NCBI RefSeq assembly: GCF_004770995.1
Contig: NZ_RQHW01000008.1
Coordinates: 1-64,000, forward strand
DNA length: 64,000 nucleotides
Source of the DNA: Leptospira idonii
GTDB taxonomy: Bacteria; Spirochaetota; Leptospiria; Leptospirales; Leptospiraceae
Direction of reading: 5' to 3'
Part shown: positions 44,268-56,574 of the stretch, in pieces
How positions within the stretch are numbered: the stretch's first letter is position 1
Layout: each line of letters begins with the position of its first letter
The notes under the pieces: generated by a model
The model's database searches: none
Told to the model about the DNA's origin: nothing
Seen by the model: the letters and a program-made list of their open reading frames with translations, nothing else
Made by a program: the position numbers and the translations under genes

Positions 44268-44397
44268 ATCTGGCGTTTCAAAATCACATAATCCGTATTA
44301 GTTTTGTTTCGGGAGATTCGGGTGCGCCCCATTGTTTCTCTGGCGATAAATTTTTTGAAGAATGGGCCGGGCTGTCCGAGGCTCCGGCGTTCGCCTA

Positions 44398-44418
44398 CGT
44401 CTCACCAAAGGTGAGACG
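44398..44418. repeat. GC-rich intergenic hairpin upstream of the ATP synthase operon
   Basis: CGTCTCACC (44398-44406) pairs perfectly with GGTGAGACG (44410-44418) over an AAA loop, and a second small stem CGCC-TTC-GGCG follows at once. It sits in the 280-bp gap between the OhrR-like gene and the ATP synthase genes. It could terminate the upstream operon, although no T-run follows. Confidence 0.5.
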
Positions 44419-44547
44419 CCTTCGGCGCCTCTCCCATCCCTCGCACATAGATCTTATGGAAAATCGAAACATTGGAATTCTTCAAAAAAGCGGGCGGGGA
44501 ATCATTGACTGCACCCTTGTTTCTTTCAATCTCAGTTCATCCCTCTT

Positions 44548-44925
44548 ATGGATTTATACACACTCAATCTAAAGAAGTTCCATCTGCACTACTTCACTTA
44601 TCTTTTGTTTTGTGGAATTCTTTCTTATTTTCTTTTGCCTTCTTTTCCTGAGATTTCCCCTTTGGTGTTCTATGTGGGATGTGGTACCTCCTTCTTTTTG
44701 CAGATAGGAGCCATGGAACTTAGGTTTCTTCCCCGCTTTCATCCCAAGCTGGGAGAGATGGGATTTCCTTTGTTTACTGTGGTTTTTTTCTTTTGGATCA
44801 ATTTAGGGGTGCTGGCCGCACTTATATTCCTGGAATTCCCTTTTGAAGCGATCATTGGATTTTTAATTGCCTATTTCCTTCACCTTCTTTTTCTTGTATT
44901 TGCGAGCTATTTCAGTGGAAAATAA
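44548..44925 (+). CDS. Small membrane protein at the head of the ATP synthase operon (AtpI-like position)
   Basis: A 125-residue protein with four hydrophobic helices. Its place directly before atpB, with an 11-bp overlap into the atpB start, and its size match AtpI, the assembly factor often encoded first in atp operons. Sequence similarity to AtpI is not evident by eye, so the role is inferred from position. Confidence 0.6.
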   Translation: MDLYTLNLKKFHLHYFTYLLFCGILSYFLLPSFPEISPLVFYVGCGTSFFLQIGAMELRFLPRFHPKLGEMGFPLFTVVFFFWINLGVLAALIFLEFPFEAIIGFLIAYFLHLLFLVFASYFSGK

Positions 44926-45964
44926 GTCTAAATATCGGGCATTTTTCTCTTTCTTATTAGTATTTTTCCTTAGTTTTTCTGGTCTTTTTGCTTCCGGTGA
45001 GGGTTCTCATTCGGACGAATTCGACTTCAGTGAAGTTATGTCCCACCACTTGGGAGATGCACCCATCTTCCCTTTGAATTTTGGTGGTGAAAAAGTTAAG
45101 GAAGGCCAACCAGGATTTGATCCTGAGAACCACGACGTTTTTGAAGATCATGGAACCCGTTACCACTACGTGGGCGGTTTCGATATGCACATCACAAAAC
45201 GCGTTACAATGATGTGGATTGCATCTTTTTTTCTTTTGATCATCTTCATCCCGGCAGCTAAACTCATCTCTAGAGACCCTAAGAAAGTGCATAACAAATT
45301 CACTTCTTGCGTGGAAGCAGCTGTCAGCTACATCAAAGAAAATGTGGTAGATGCTTCTTTAGATCATCATGGTCATTCTTACTACCATTACATCTTGAGT
45401 TTGTTTTTCTTTATTCTTTTTTGTAACTTATTCGGACTCATTCCTTCCGTAGGAGAGTTGACCGTGGCCGCATCCGACCTTTTGGTTTCTTTCGGTCTTT
45501 ATGGACACACTCCTCACGCATTGCATACGTTCGGCGAAATTTGGTCCGGAATCACTCCTACGGGAGATATCGGGGTTACACTTTCTCTTGCATCTTTGAC
45601 TCTTCTCATCATCTACGGCACCGCTTTTTCTTACCAAGGGATTTCCTTTGTGGCTCATGCGGTTCCGAAAGGGGTTCCTTTACCTCTTTGGCCTTTGATG
45701 TGGATCCTTGAATTCATCGTCACTCACATTGCTCGTTCCTTCGCCCTCACTATGAGGTTGCTTGCGAACATGACAGCGGGTCACGTTATGATTCTGGCTC
45801 TATTGGGATTTATCTTTATGAGTCAAAGTTACTTTATCGCTCCTATTTCTGTAGTTAGCTCGGTGCTGATCTACTTCTTGGAGCTTTTGGTCGCCTTCTT
45901 ACAGGCGTTCATCTTTTCTCTGCTCACTACCGTGTTCATTGGAACGGTAATGCACAGACATTAA
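44915..45964 (+). CDS. atpB: F-type ATP synthase subunit a
   Basis: A 349-residue membrane subunit of Fo that forms the proton half-channels. A hydrophobic segment at about 8-27 resembles a signal sequence and is followed by an acidic, His-containing exposed region (about 28-90). Five to six helices follow. The essential arginine is in FALTMRLLANMTAGH (about 270-284). GTG 44915 is preferred over an upstream in-frame start at 44867, because the latter lies deep inside the preceding gene. The subunit is longer than the E. coli protein because of the N-terminal extension. Confidence 0.93.
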   Translation: MENKSKYRAFFSFLLVFFLSFSGLFASGEGSHSDEFDFSEVMSHHLGDAPIFPLNFGGEKVKEGQPGFDPENHDVFEDHGTRYHYVGGFDMHITKRVTMMWIASFFLLIIFIPAAKLISRDPKKVHNKFTSCVEAAVSYIKENVVDASLDHHGHSYYHYILSLFFFILFCNLFGLIPSVGELTVAASDLLVSFGLYGHTPHALHTFGEIWSGITPTGDIGVTLSLASLTLLIIYGTAFSYQGISFVAHAVPKGVPLPLWPLMWILEFIVTHIARSFALTMRLLANMTAGHVMILALLGFIFMSQSYFIAPISVVSSVLIYFLELLVAFLQAFIFSLLTTVFIGTVMHRH

Positions 45965-46011
45965 TTTGGTTTTATTTAAATTGTAAAACAATACAGGAGT
46001 AAACGAAAACA

Positions 46012-46299
46012 ATGGAATTCGGTCTAGGATACATCGCAGTAGGACTCGCAGCAGGCTTAGCTATGCTCGGTGCAGGAATTGGAATCGGTAGAATCGGTGG
46101 CTCTGTCGCTGAAGGAATCAGCCGTCAACCAGAAGCGGCAGGAAAGATTCAACTTGTGCTTTACGTAGCAGCAGGTATGATCGAAGGTGCTGCACTTTTC
46201 GCAATCGTAATCGCTCTACTCATCGCTCTTAAACTCAATGGTTCTGTAGACAAAACCATTGGATCTGGCGCTGCTCATAAAGTAGAACAAGGACAATAG
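46012..46299 (+). CDS. atpE: F-type ATP synthase subunit c
   Basis: A 95-residue hairpin protein of the c-ring. Helix 1 has the Gly-rich packing motif LGAGIGIGRIGG, the polar loop is SRQPEA, and helix 2 carries the ion-binding Glu in GMIEGAALF. Sodium-type rings have a Gln in helix 1 and Ser or Thr after the Glu; here these positions are Ile and Gly, which predicts proton coupling. A short extra C-terminal tail with SGAAHK is present. Confidence 0.95.
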   Translation: MEFGLGYIAVGLAAGLAMLGAGIGIGRIGGSVAEGISRQPEAAGKIQLVLYVAAGMIEGAALFAIVIALLIALKLNGSVDKTIGSGAAHKVEQGQ

Positions 46300-46301
46300 C
46301 C

Positions 46302-46826
46302 TTGGCAATTCTTGCGACTTCCGGCTTTAATTTGCTGAAGGTCAATCCGGGTCTGGTTGTCTGGACCCTGGTCACTTTCACAGTTGTTGTCATCGTTCTT
46401 AAAAAGTTTGCTTGGGGACCTATCCTTCATGCATTGGAAGAACGTTCCTTGGGCATCCAAGCGGACATTGATAAAGCTGAAGCATTAAGAAAGGAAGCTG
46501 AAAAGTCCCTTAAAGATTACCAAGAAAAAATTAGCAAAGCAACGGATGAGGCTCATAAGATCGTGGAAGAGGCGAAGCGAGATGCTACCGCTCTCAGAAA
46601 CAAATTGATCGAAGAGACCAATCACGATGTGAAGAACTTGAAAGACGGAGCACTGCGCGAGATCGAACTCGCAAAAGGCAAAGCTCTTTCCGAAATGCAA
46701 ACGCAAATCGTAGAAATGTCTGTGCTCATCGCTAGTGAGATCTTGGAAAAACAACTGAAGAAAGAAGATTATGTTTCTTTCGTAGAAAAAGAGATTTCAA
46801 AACTCGAAAAACAAAAAGCAAAATGA
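46302..46826 (+). CDS. atpF: F-type ATP synthase subunit b
   Basis: A 174-residue peripheral stalk subunit with a TTG start. One membrane helix (about 17-38) is followed by a long charged coiled coil (about 45-150), where VEEAKRDATALR is typical. It starts two bases after the atpE stop and ends overlapping atpH (ATGA). Confidence 0.93.
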   Translation: MAILATSGFNLLKVNPGLVVWTLVTFTVVVIVLKKFAWGPILHALEERSLGIQADIDKAEALRKEAEKSLKDYQEKISKATDEAHKIVEEAKRDATALRNKLIEETNHDVKNLKDGALREIELAKGKALSEMQTQIVEMSVLIASEILEKQLKKEDYVSFVEKEISKLEKQKAK

Positions 46827-47381
46827 GTCGAAGCCACGTTTCAAAGGTTTATGCCACGGCCCTTCTCGAGTTAGCAAAAGATGCTAACTCGCTTGAGGCT
46901 ACAGAAGAAGAATTAGCAGCCATTATAGGTTCTTTTTTCTCAGATGATACGATTCGACATTATTTTCTTTCTCCATTGGTTGATCCAATCCAGAAAGAAA
47001 ATACTGCTGCGAAGGCCGTAAAAGGACAAACATCTGAAATAGTTGCAAATTTTATTACCCTAGTCATTCGCAAAAATAGATTTTTACATCTTCCTGATAT
47101 CCTCGAAGATTTCAAAGAAGGAGTCGATGCCATCAACAATCGAAGCTCTTTGAAGATTTATTCGAAGGAAACTCTTTCCGGACAAGAAAAGGAAAGAATC
47201 ACAAAGGCAATCTCAACTCAATTCGGACGTCAATTGAGAGTGCAAGAATTTATAGATCCTTCCTTAATCGGTGGGTTTAAACTCTATATAGACGACTATT
47301 CCATAGATGCCTCTATCCGTCATAAATTGAACGGAATTGAAGAGGCTCTCCTCCAAAAGAAAATCCCTGTCGGAGCCATTT

Positions 47382-47392
<11 letters not shown>
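46823..47392 (+). CDS. atpH: F-type ATP synthase subunit delta
   Basis: A 189-residue stalk subunit that links F1 to subunit b. The N-terminal helical domain begins with [11 protein letters not shown] (about 8-18) and the C-terminal strand region has [25 protein letters not shown], the usual delta signature. The start overlaps atpF and the last 11 bp overlap atpA. Confidence 0.93.
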
Positions 47393-48896
<1,504 letters not shown>

Positions 48897-48907
48897 GGGG
48901 AAAGATC

Positions 48908-49780
48908 TTGGCGACACCGCGTGAGATAAAAAAAAGGATCACTTCGGTCAAAAACACCCGAAAGATCACTCGTACGATGGAGATGGTCTCCACTGCGAAG
49001 GCGAAAAAAGCGACGAACAAAGTCAACGCGGCAAAACCTTATGCCGAGTTGACGATGGAACTCGTTGGGTCGTTGTCCGGACTTGCCGGGGTGATTCAAA
49101 GTCCTTACCTTCGTAAACCTCTAAAGACCAGAAAAGTTGCAATCCTTGCCATTACCGCAAATCGTGGGTTATGTGGCGGGTTCAACTCCAATGTTCTGAA
49201 AATGGTTCGTAACCGCATCGACGAATGGACTGCGAAAGGCGTAGAAGTGGAGGTACATGCTGCAGGTAAAAAGGCGGTTGCATACTTCAAATTCGCCAAA
49301 ATTCCGTTGAAGTCAAGTTATACGAACATTGACGACAAAGCGGGGTCTCCCGAAGCGAATATACTCGCAAATTATTTTATGTCTGCATTTGCAAAAGAGG
49401 AAATCGACGCAGTGGAAGTAGTATCCACTCATTATTACTCTGCGGCTTCTCAAAAACCGGAAGTTACTTCGATCCTTCCTTTGCAAGTGGAAGAAGATAC
49501 TTCTCAAAAATCGAACTCTGGACCAGAAATTATGTATGAGCCAGATCCAAAAACCATCTTGGAGAATCTATTACCATTAGTGATTCGTACCACTTTTGTA
49601 AAGATCATCCTGGAAACTTCCGCTTCCGAACACATTGCACGAAGAATCGCTATGAAGTCTGCAACAGATGCGGCAGGGGAAATGATCAAACTTCTCACTC
49701 GAGGATACAACCGAGTCAGACAGGCAAAGATCACACAAGAAATTTCAGAAATCGTCGGGGGCGCAGAAGCGATCTCTTAA
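48908..49780 (+). CDS. atpG: F-type ATP synthase subunit gamma
   Basis: A 290-residue central stalk subunit with TTG start behind AAGGGG. The N-terminal [27 protein letters not shown] (read as start plus helix) and the C-terminal [21 protein letters not shown] helix are the two conserved coiled-coil ends of gamma. The middle contains the [12 protein letters not shown] strand. Confidence 0.95.
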   Translation: MATPREIKKRITSVKNTRKITRTMEMVSTAKAKKATNKVNAAKPYAELTMELVGSLSGLAGVIQSPYLRKPLKTRKVAILAITANRGLCGGFNSNVLKMVRNRIDEWTAKGVEVEVHAAGKKAVAYFKFAKIPLKSSYTNIDDKAGSPEANILANYFMSAFAKEEIDAVEVVSTHYYSAASQKPEVTSILPLQVEEDTSQKSNSGPEIMYEPDPKTILENLLPLVIRTTFVKIILETSASEHIARRIAMKSATDAAGEMIKLLTRGYNRVRQAKITQEISEIVGGAEAIS

Positions 49781-49799
49781 TCAGATCATTCGGAGTTAA

Positions 49800-51209
<1,410 letters not shown>

Positions 51210-51220
51210 GTCGAACCAAA

Positions 51221-51601
51221 ATGGAAAAGAATCTATCCCTCACTATCATTTCTCCGGATAAAATTCTCTACCAAGGGAAGGTGGAATCTGCCATCCTTCC
51301 CGGTGCTGTGGGATATTTTGGAGTTTTACCTGGCCACGCCCCGATTGTTGCCCAATTGGATCATGGCTTGATGAAGCTTAAAATCAGCGGCAAAGAGTTC
51401 CGTATCGCGATCGACGGCGGGTTTTGTGAAGTGAAAAACGATGAAATTCGTGTTTTGACAGAAGACGGCCATTCCGAGGACGATATGTCCCACGATCACG
51501 CTGAAGAATTATTACGAGAAATTGAAGCTCTTCCTTCCTCCCCGGAAAAAGAAATTCAATTAAAGAAAGCAAAAGTTCGCATTTTACTGCACCAACGTTA
51601 A
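51221..51601 (+). CDS. atpC: F-type ATP synthase subunit epsilon
   Basis: A 126-residue F1 subunit. The beta-barrel half has the LPGAVGYFGVLPGHAPIV signature (about 25-42) and the C-terminal half is a helical hairpin, which regulates ATP hydrolysis in relatives. It closes the operon. Confidence 0.93.
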   Translation: MEKNLSLTIISPDKILYQGKVESAILPGAVGYFGVLPGHAPIVAQLDHGLMKLKISGKEFRIAIDGGFCEVKNDEIRVLTEDGHSEDDMSHDHAEELLREIEALPSSPEKEIQLKKAKVRILLHQR

Positions 51602-51608
51602 TCTTTTT

Positions 51609-51640
51609 CCCCTCTAGTTGCCGAAAATAAACCAGAGGGG
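51609..51640 (+). promoter_or_regulatory. Hairpin that can mask the next ribosome site
   Basis: CCCCTCT (51609-51615) is complementary to AGAGGGG (51634-51640), which is also the Shine-Dalgarno sequence of the gene starting at 51651. The stem could slow translation of that gene or act as a weak transcript end after atpC. Confidence 0.4.
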
Positions 51641-51650
51641 GTCTATTCCT

Positions 51651-51947
51651 TTGATTCAAAAACTTGCATTTGGTTCGGTTCTATTTGTAACCTTATCCGT
51701 TTCTGCATTTTACTTGAAGGAACACCCTGAGCTGAGAAAAAGAATCTATTCCTCGGAACAAATCCATGTTAAAATTACGGGACAAATCAAGTCCCCTGGG
51801 ATTTATAAAATGGAGTCCGGTTCTACGGGAAGAGATTTGATAGAAAAAGCAGGTGGGCTACTCCCCCATGCTGAAATGTCTTTGGAGGACGATAGCTTGG
51901 AGCAACTCTTAGTCGATGGCCAAGCTATAGATTTGGGAAAACGGTAA
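51651..51947 (+). CDS. SLBB-domain (soluble-ligand-binding beta-grasp) protein
   Basis: A 98-residue protein from TTG 51651, chosen because AGAGGGGG lies ten bases upstream; an in-frame TTG at 51618 lacks such a site. One N-terminal hydrophobic helix anchors or exports it. The rest is a single beta-grasp domain with VKITGQIKSPGIYKM and DLIEKAGGLLPHA, as in the ligand-binding domains of polysaccharide export and ComEA-like proteins. The ligand is unknown. It lies between atpC and the acidic repeat protein gene. Confidence 0.7.
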   Translation: MIQKLAFGSVLFVTLSVSAFYLKEHPELRKRIYSSEQIHVKITGQIKSPGIYKMESGSTGRDLIEKAGGLLPHAEMSLEDDSLEQLLVDGQAIDLGKR

Positions 51948-51956
51948 TCGAAGCGA

Positions 51957-54239
51957 ATGGCGGATCAGGAAAACAATAAAAATGAAGATCTAGATAATCT
52001 CGAGCCAATTTTGGACGAGGATACATTCTCGCTTGATCTAGATGATTTCGATTTGGGTGACGATGATTTGGAATCATCTCCGGGATTAGAACCACCTACT
52101 TTAGAAGATATTACAAATTTTGAAGATGAAGACGATCACTCCATCAGTGATTTGGTCGTTTCCACATCCGACGATTCGGATGACGATTTATTGGACATCG
52201 ATTTAGATTCCGACTTAAACTTATTAGGTGAAGAAGACCCTATCCTTCACGATGATGATATTCATAGCGACTTCGGTCTGCTCGATGAAGATGAAGCCGA
52301 TTCCCACAGCAAAGTTTCCTCTGCAGAAGAGGACGATTTGGAATTGGAGTTCGATGACGACGTCATCGACTTAGACAAAGAAATCGACGCTATTTTAAAC
52401 GGCGAAGACGGCATACTCTCTCAAAGAAAATCGGAGGAAATTTCTTCCGATAAGGATTTGGAATCTTCCGGCTCCGACTTCGGTGTGGAAGAAGAGGACG
52501 GCCCGATCGCTCTTTCTATGGAAGAGTTGGAAAACATCGCCGGCCTTTCCGAAGAGGAAGAAGAAGCTCCTTCTTCTTTCGATCAAGAATCCGATGACAC
52601 TGTAGGTCTTTCTGACGAATATGAATTGGAGTCCGACCTTTCCGATTTCGTAGAACCTGTGTCAGATGAAGAAGAGGCTTCTTCCGAGGAAGAAGAACAT
52701 TCGATAGACGATGAACATTTCGGTGTCGATCTTGATTTGGATGATTCCGAAGTAGATACCTCACTTTCCTTCGGCAGTGAAGGGGAGTTGGAACTTGATT
52801 TGGAAGAAGACGCTCCTGAGAAAAAGGATTCTTCTTTCACTCCTCTCAGAGATCCGGAAGAGGAAGAGTTGTTCGGTTCCGCAAAAGAAGACGAAAATTT
52901 AACACTCTCAGACGATGAATTGGGAGATATTCTAGGAGCCGGCGGAGAAGCCAGCCTCGAAGAAAGTTTAGGTTCCGAGAACGATTTCTTCGAATCCGAA
53001 GAAGCTTCTTCTTCAGAAGAAGAGGAAACACCTAGCTTTGATACGGAAGAGGAAGACGACGGCCCGATCACACTTTCTCTGGAAGAGCTGGATCATATCA
53101 GCGAAGACGACGATACGGAGCTGAATATATTGGAAGACGAACCGGAAGATGAGACGATCACTCTCAGCCCGGATGAGTTGGGAAGCATCATCGGAGAAGA
53201 TGAATCCGAAGAAGAAAGCGCTCTGGAAACAATCGACTTCGAAGAAGCGGAAGCCTCTTCCGGACTAGAAGGGGAATACGAAGAAACTCAAAAACAAGAT
53301 CTTCTTTCCGACGAATTCGAAGATGACGGCCCGATCGCTCTTTCTATGGAAGAATTAGAATCCATTGCGGAAGATGCAGAAGAAGCACCTGATGAAGAGT
53401 TGGTGGATAGTTTGGATCGTGCCCCTCTTCCTTACGAAGAAGAAAATGCTGCCGCAGGCGGTGCATCTCTTCCGGAGAATGATTTCTTAGAAGAGGATTT
53501 GGAAGACGAATCCATCGCACTTTCCTTGGAAGAACTTGAAAATATAACTGCGGAAGAAGACGATCAGCCTACAGAAGATTCTTTCGACTTAGTAGAGTTA
53601 GAAGAAGATGCGGATCCGATCACTGATATTACCGATTCCTTGGAACTTGATACGGAAGTAGAAGAACCTGAGAAAGCAGTGGAAACCGTTTCCGGGGATC
53701 ATATCGACGATCTTCTGGGAGAATCTCTCCCTGGAGATGGTTTGGAAGATATAGGAGAATTGCCGGAAGAAGAAAATTCCGCTGCAGGAAAAGGATTCCA
53801 AGATTCTCTCGAAGACGAGCCTGAAATAGAGCTTACGTTAGGTGATATCCCTGATTTAGTAGAAACGGAAGAGGAAGAAGCTGCAAGTTCTGCTCCTGTC
53901 TCCCACCAAAATAGACAACCTACATTAGGTTCCGATGATAGCGAAACGATAGAAATCGATTTGGACGAATATGCTCCTGAAGGAAAACTTTCTCCGATAG
54001 AGGAATTGAGATCCGCTGCAAGCGCACCTGTAATAGAAGAAGCGAAACCTTCTTCCGCTTTAGATGAAGAAAGTTTAGTCGATGCAAACGGAGCAGAGTT
54101 GTCCGTTGCAGATCGTAAAAAAGTTTTGGGATACCTGGACAATCTATTGGGCAACCTTCCTGACGATGTCATTAAGGAATTCTCTAAGTCTCAATATTTC
54201 GATCTTTATAAAAAACTCATGAAAGAATTGGAGTTATGA
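51957..54239 (+). CDS. Very acidic repeat protein with short linear motifs
   Basis: A 760-residue protein made almost entirely of Asp, Glu, Ser and Leu. A motif of the form D-x-I-x-L-S-x-E-E-L-x-x-I recurs about six times; copies include GPIALSMEELENIAG, GPITLSLEELDHIS, ETITLSPDELGSIIG and ESIALSLEELENIT. The only folded-looking part is the last 55 residues (SVADRKKVLGYLDNLL onward). No signal peptide or membrane helix is present. The repeated helix-like motif suggests multiple docking sites for one partner, which is an inference. It ends two bases before the GAF-protein gene, and the two probably act together. Confidence 0.75.
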   Translation: MADQENNKNEDLDNLEPILDEDTFSLDLDDFDLGDDDLESSPGLEPPTLEDITNFEDEDDHSISDLVVSTSDDSDDDLLDIDLDSDLNLLGEEDPILHDDDIHSDFGLLDEDEADSHSKVSSAEEDDLELEFDDDVIDLDKEIDAILNGEDGILSQRKSEEISSDKDLESSGSDFGVEEEDGPIALSMEELENIAGLSEEEEEAPSSFDQESDDTVGLSDEYELESDLSDFVEPVSDEEEASSEEEEHSIDDEHFGVDLDLDDSEVDTSLSFGSEGELELDLEEDAPEKKDSSFTPLRDPEEEELFGSAKEDENLTLSDDELGDILGAGGEASLEESLGSENDFFESEEASSSEEEETPSFDTEEEDDGPITLSLEELDHISEDDDTELNILEDEPEDETITLSPDELGSIIGEDESEEESALETIDFEEAEASSGLEGEYEETQKQDLLSDEFEDDGPIALSMEELESIAEDAEEAPDEELVDSLDRAPLPYEEENAAAGGASLPENDFLEEDLEDESIALSLEELENITAEEDDQPTEDSFDLVELEEDADPITDITDSLELDTEVEEPEKAVETVSGDHIDDLLGESLPGDGLEDIGELPEEENSAAGKGFQDSLEDEPEIELTLGDIPDLVETEEEEAASSAPVSHQNRQPTLGSDDSETIEIDLDEYAPEGKLSPIEELRSAASAPVIEEAKPSSALDEESLVDANGAELSVADRKKVLGYLDNLLGNLPDDVIKEFSKSQYFDLYKKLMKELEL

Positions 54240-54240
54240 A

Positions 54241-56559
54241 GTGGGACTACTCGACCGTGCGGAGAGTATCAAATCGGGTTCCGAGTCGGCACGCTTAGAG
54301 AATCCGAAACCGGCTTCGGCTGCTCCTCAAGCGCCTTCTTTATTAAAGAAGGCCGAACAATTCTTAAGCGATGATTCGGATGACTGGATCGATGATTTAG
54401 ATTCTGCGCCTGCCAGCGAAATTACGGAAGATCTTCCTTCTCCTGACGGTTGGGAAGAGATCGACCTCAGTGATATTCCCGATTTACCTCCTGTCAGTTC
54501 CGACGACTCCTTCTTCGACGATGATTTTTCACCGGAAGAGGGTGAGCCATCCTTTGACGATTTAGGGTTGGGAGAAGAGGAGGATGCGAAAGCACAGTCT
54601 CCTTTCGATTCTTCCGACTCTCTTCCTAAAGAAGACGAGGATCTAATCGAAAGAGAAGATGAACCTTCTTTTCCGGAAGAGCCTGTATCGAATGAAACAT
54701 CTCCCGAACCGGAACCGGAAGATGTTTCTGTACCCGAAGAAAATAAAATTGAAGAGCCGCAGGCAGAAGAAAATTCTCTCGATGAACCTACGTTAGAGGA
54801 TATTGCTCCTGAATTAGATGAAAAACCCACTGAGCTAGAAGAGGAATTCCCTGAGGAAAAAGAGCCTGAAGAACTTCCTGCTGCTGCTGAGGACTTGATT
54901 GTACCGGAGGAAGATGAAGTTGCATCCGCTCCTCTTCCTGAAGTGGATCTTTTTGAGGAATGGGAAAAAGAGGCTCATGCGGAATCTTCCAAACATCCTG
55001 TTCGACCTGCTTCGGAAGATCCTGCCCCAAGTGATAAAGAATTTTTATTCGATGATGAATCCGATTTTACTACGGCTCCTATGATTCATCACCTAGCATC
55101 GAAAAAGCGGATTGAAAACTACCAAGCGGTTTTCGAGATCACAAAAGAGATAGCTTCCTCTTACGAATTTGCGGACTTTTTCGAGAATTTAGGATATAGC
55201 ATCATCGGGCAAGTAGGTTGTAGTTCTGTCGTTATTCTAACCGCTACCAATTCCAATGCGGAACGTTGGGATGCTGTCAATGCGGAAGGGATCACTCCTA
55301 AAGACAGTTGGTTCCTTTACCCTACGGACGACATCTATCAACGACTTACCGATTCCGATACTATCGTTTATGCAGGAGAGTTGAAAAAATCCAGATTGCC
55401 TGACCGCGAGCTTGTTTTGTTAAACGACATGGAATCCGAAATTCTAGTCCCGATTCGAGGCAAAAACGAATGTTACGGAATTATATCTTTAGGTAGACTC
55501 ATCAACGGAGAAGAATACATCACGGATGATTTGGAATTCGTAAAAATCATAGGTGATATCGCAGGTTCCGTTTTTACAAGAGTCGCCCAGTTTGAAAAAG
55601 TTACGGAAGAACTGGAAAACGCAAAACAAGTATTAGAGATCAATGAATCCGTCCTGCAGTCTGCGAGAGAATTCGCAGGCGTGCGCAAGATGGATGAAGC
55701 TTATGATCTTCTCATCGATAACATCAAGAAAAAATTGGGAGTGAAGCAGTTTTCCTTTTTGGTTTTGGATTCAGAAACCAGATCCGACTACGTTGTGTTC
55801 GGCTCCAATTTTATCCTTCCGGAAAGAGCGAAAGACTTCAAGCTCAGTAAAGATTCCGACATCGTAGGGATGGTCTCTAATGTTCCCGGAGTGTATCGTT
55901 TGGAAAACTTCAGAGAAGATTCCGAACTTAAATCGATCTTTACGAACGATGAATTGGGCATCATGTCCGAGTTTACGATTCTTCCGATCATCAATTTGAA
56001 TTGGTTAGTTGGAATGATCGTGGTTCACTCCACGAATAAACCTTGGACGGATATGACTAGAGACGTCGCAGTCGCATTATTGGAAACCTCTGCGCCTGTT
56101 CTTGCCAATTTATTGATTCTTTCCGAAAAGGAAGCGTTGTTCCGAAATCCTTTTAATCCTTTGGAAAATAAAATCCTAAGTGAAATCGAAAAGGCGAACC
56201 AACTAAAACTTTCTTTTACTGTTTCCTTATTCAAGATCCAAAACATTTCCAGAATGGTGAGTCTGTTCGGTGCCGGAAAATTCGCTCGTTATGCGGACAG
56301 CCTGAGAAAAACAATTACGGATCATATCGGAGAGAACGATTTTTTCACCAGAGTGGGGCAGGGGAAATTTGCCATGATTCTCCATGGGAAAGATAAGGAA
56401 GAAACGGAAATTATCGTTAAAAAGATCAAATCCTCTTTTGCAAAGAAGGAAGAAAGTTTCGGTTCTAATTTCAAACCTTCTTATCGTATCTTAACTTTGG
56501 CGTATCCGGATGATACGAAAGATAAAAACCAATTTTTGGAAATGATAGAAGAAGCTTAG
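54241..56559 (+). CDS. Acidic protein with two GAF-like domains and degenerate GGDEF-like end
   Basis: A 772-residue protein with GTG start. Residues about 1-275 are acidic and disordered, in the same style as the preceding gene product. Two GAF-like domains follow (about 295-450 and 480-635). The last 130 residues resemble a nucleotidyl cyclase fold, but the GGDEF loop position reads VGQGKF, so cyclase activity is unlikely. It may act as a sensor scaffold. The shared acidic N-terminal composition and the tight gene order link it to the upstream acidic protein. Confidence 0.7.
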   Translation: MGLLDRAESIKSGSESARLENPKPASAAPQAPSLLKKAEQFLSDDSDDWIDDLDSAPASEITEDLPSPDGWEEIDLSDIPDLPPVSSDDSFFDDDFSPEEGEPSFDDLGLGEEEDAKAQSPFDSSDSLPKEDEDLIEREDEPSFPEEPVSNETSPEPEPEDVSVPEENKIEEPQAEENSLDEPTLEDIAPELDEKPTELEEEFPEEKEPEELPAAAEDLIVPEEDEVASAPLPEVDLFEEWEKEAHAESSKHPVRPASEDPAPSDKEFLFDDESDFTTAPMIHHLASKKRIENYQAVFEITKEIASSYEFADFFENLGYSIIGQVGCSSVVILTATNSNAERWDAVNAEGITPKDSWFLYPTDDIYQRLTDSDTIVYAGELKKSRLPDRELVLLNDMESEILVPIRGKNECYGIISLGRLINGEEYITDDLEFVKIIGDIAGSVFTRVAQFEKVTEELENAKQVLEINESVLQSAREFAGVRKMDEAYDLLIDNIKKKLGVKQFSFLVLDSETRSDYVVFGSNFILPERAKDFKLSKDSDIVGMVSNVPGVYRLENFREDSELKSIFTNDELGIMSEFTILPIINLNWLVGMIVVHSTNKPWTDMTRDVAVALLETSAPVLANLLILSEKEALFRNPFNPLENKILSEIEKANQLKLSFTVSLFKIQNISRMVSLFGAGKFARYADSLRKTITDHIGENDFFTRVGQGKFAMILHGKDKEETEIIVKKIKSSFAKKEESFGSNFKPSYRILTLAYPDDTKDKNQFLEMIEEA

Positions 56560-56574
56560 AAGATTTCGTGAGCT

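Noticed and set aside
46012..46299. Sodium-coupled ATP synthase
   Set aside because: The c subunit lacks the Gln in helix 1 and the Ser or Thr after the ion-binding Glu that sodium-type rings carry.
52516..53071. Long reverse-strand frames opposite the acidic repeat protein
   Set aside because: They are Ser/Arg-rich mirror frames caused by the biased Asp/Glu codons of the forward gene.
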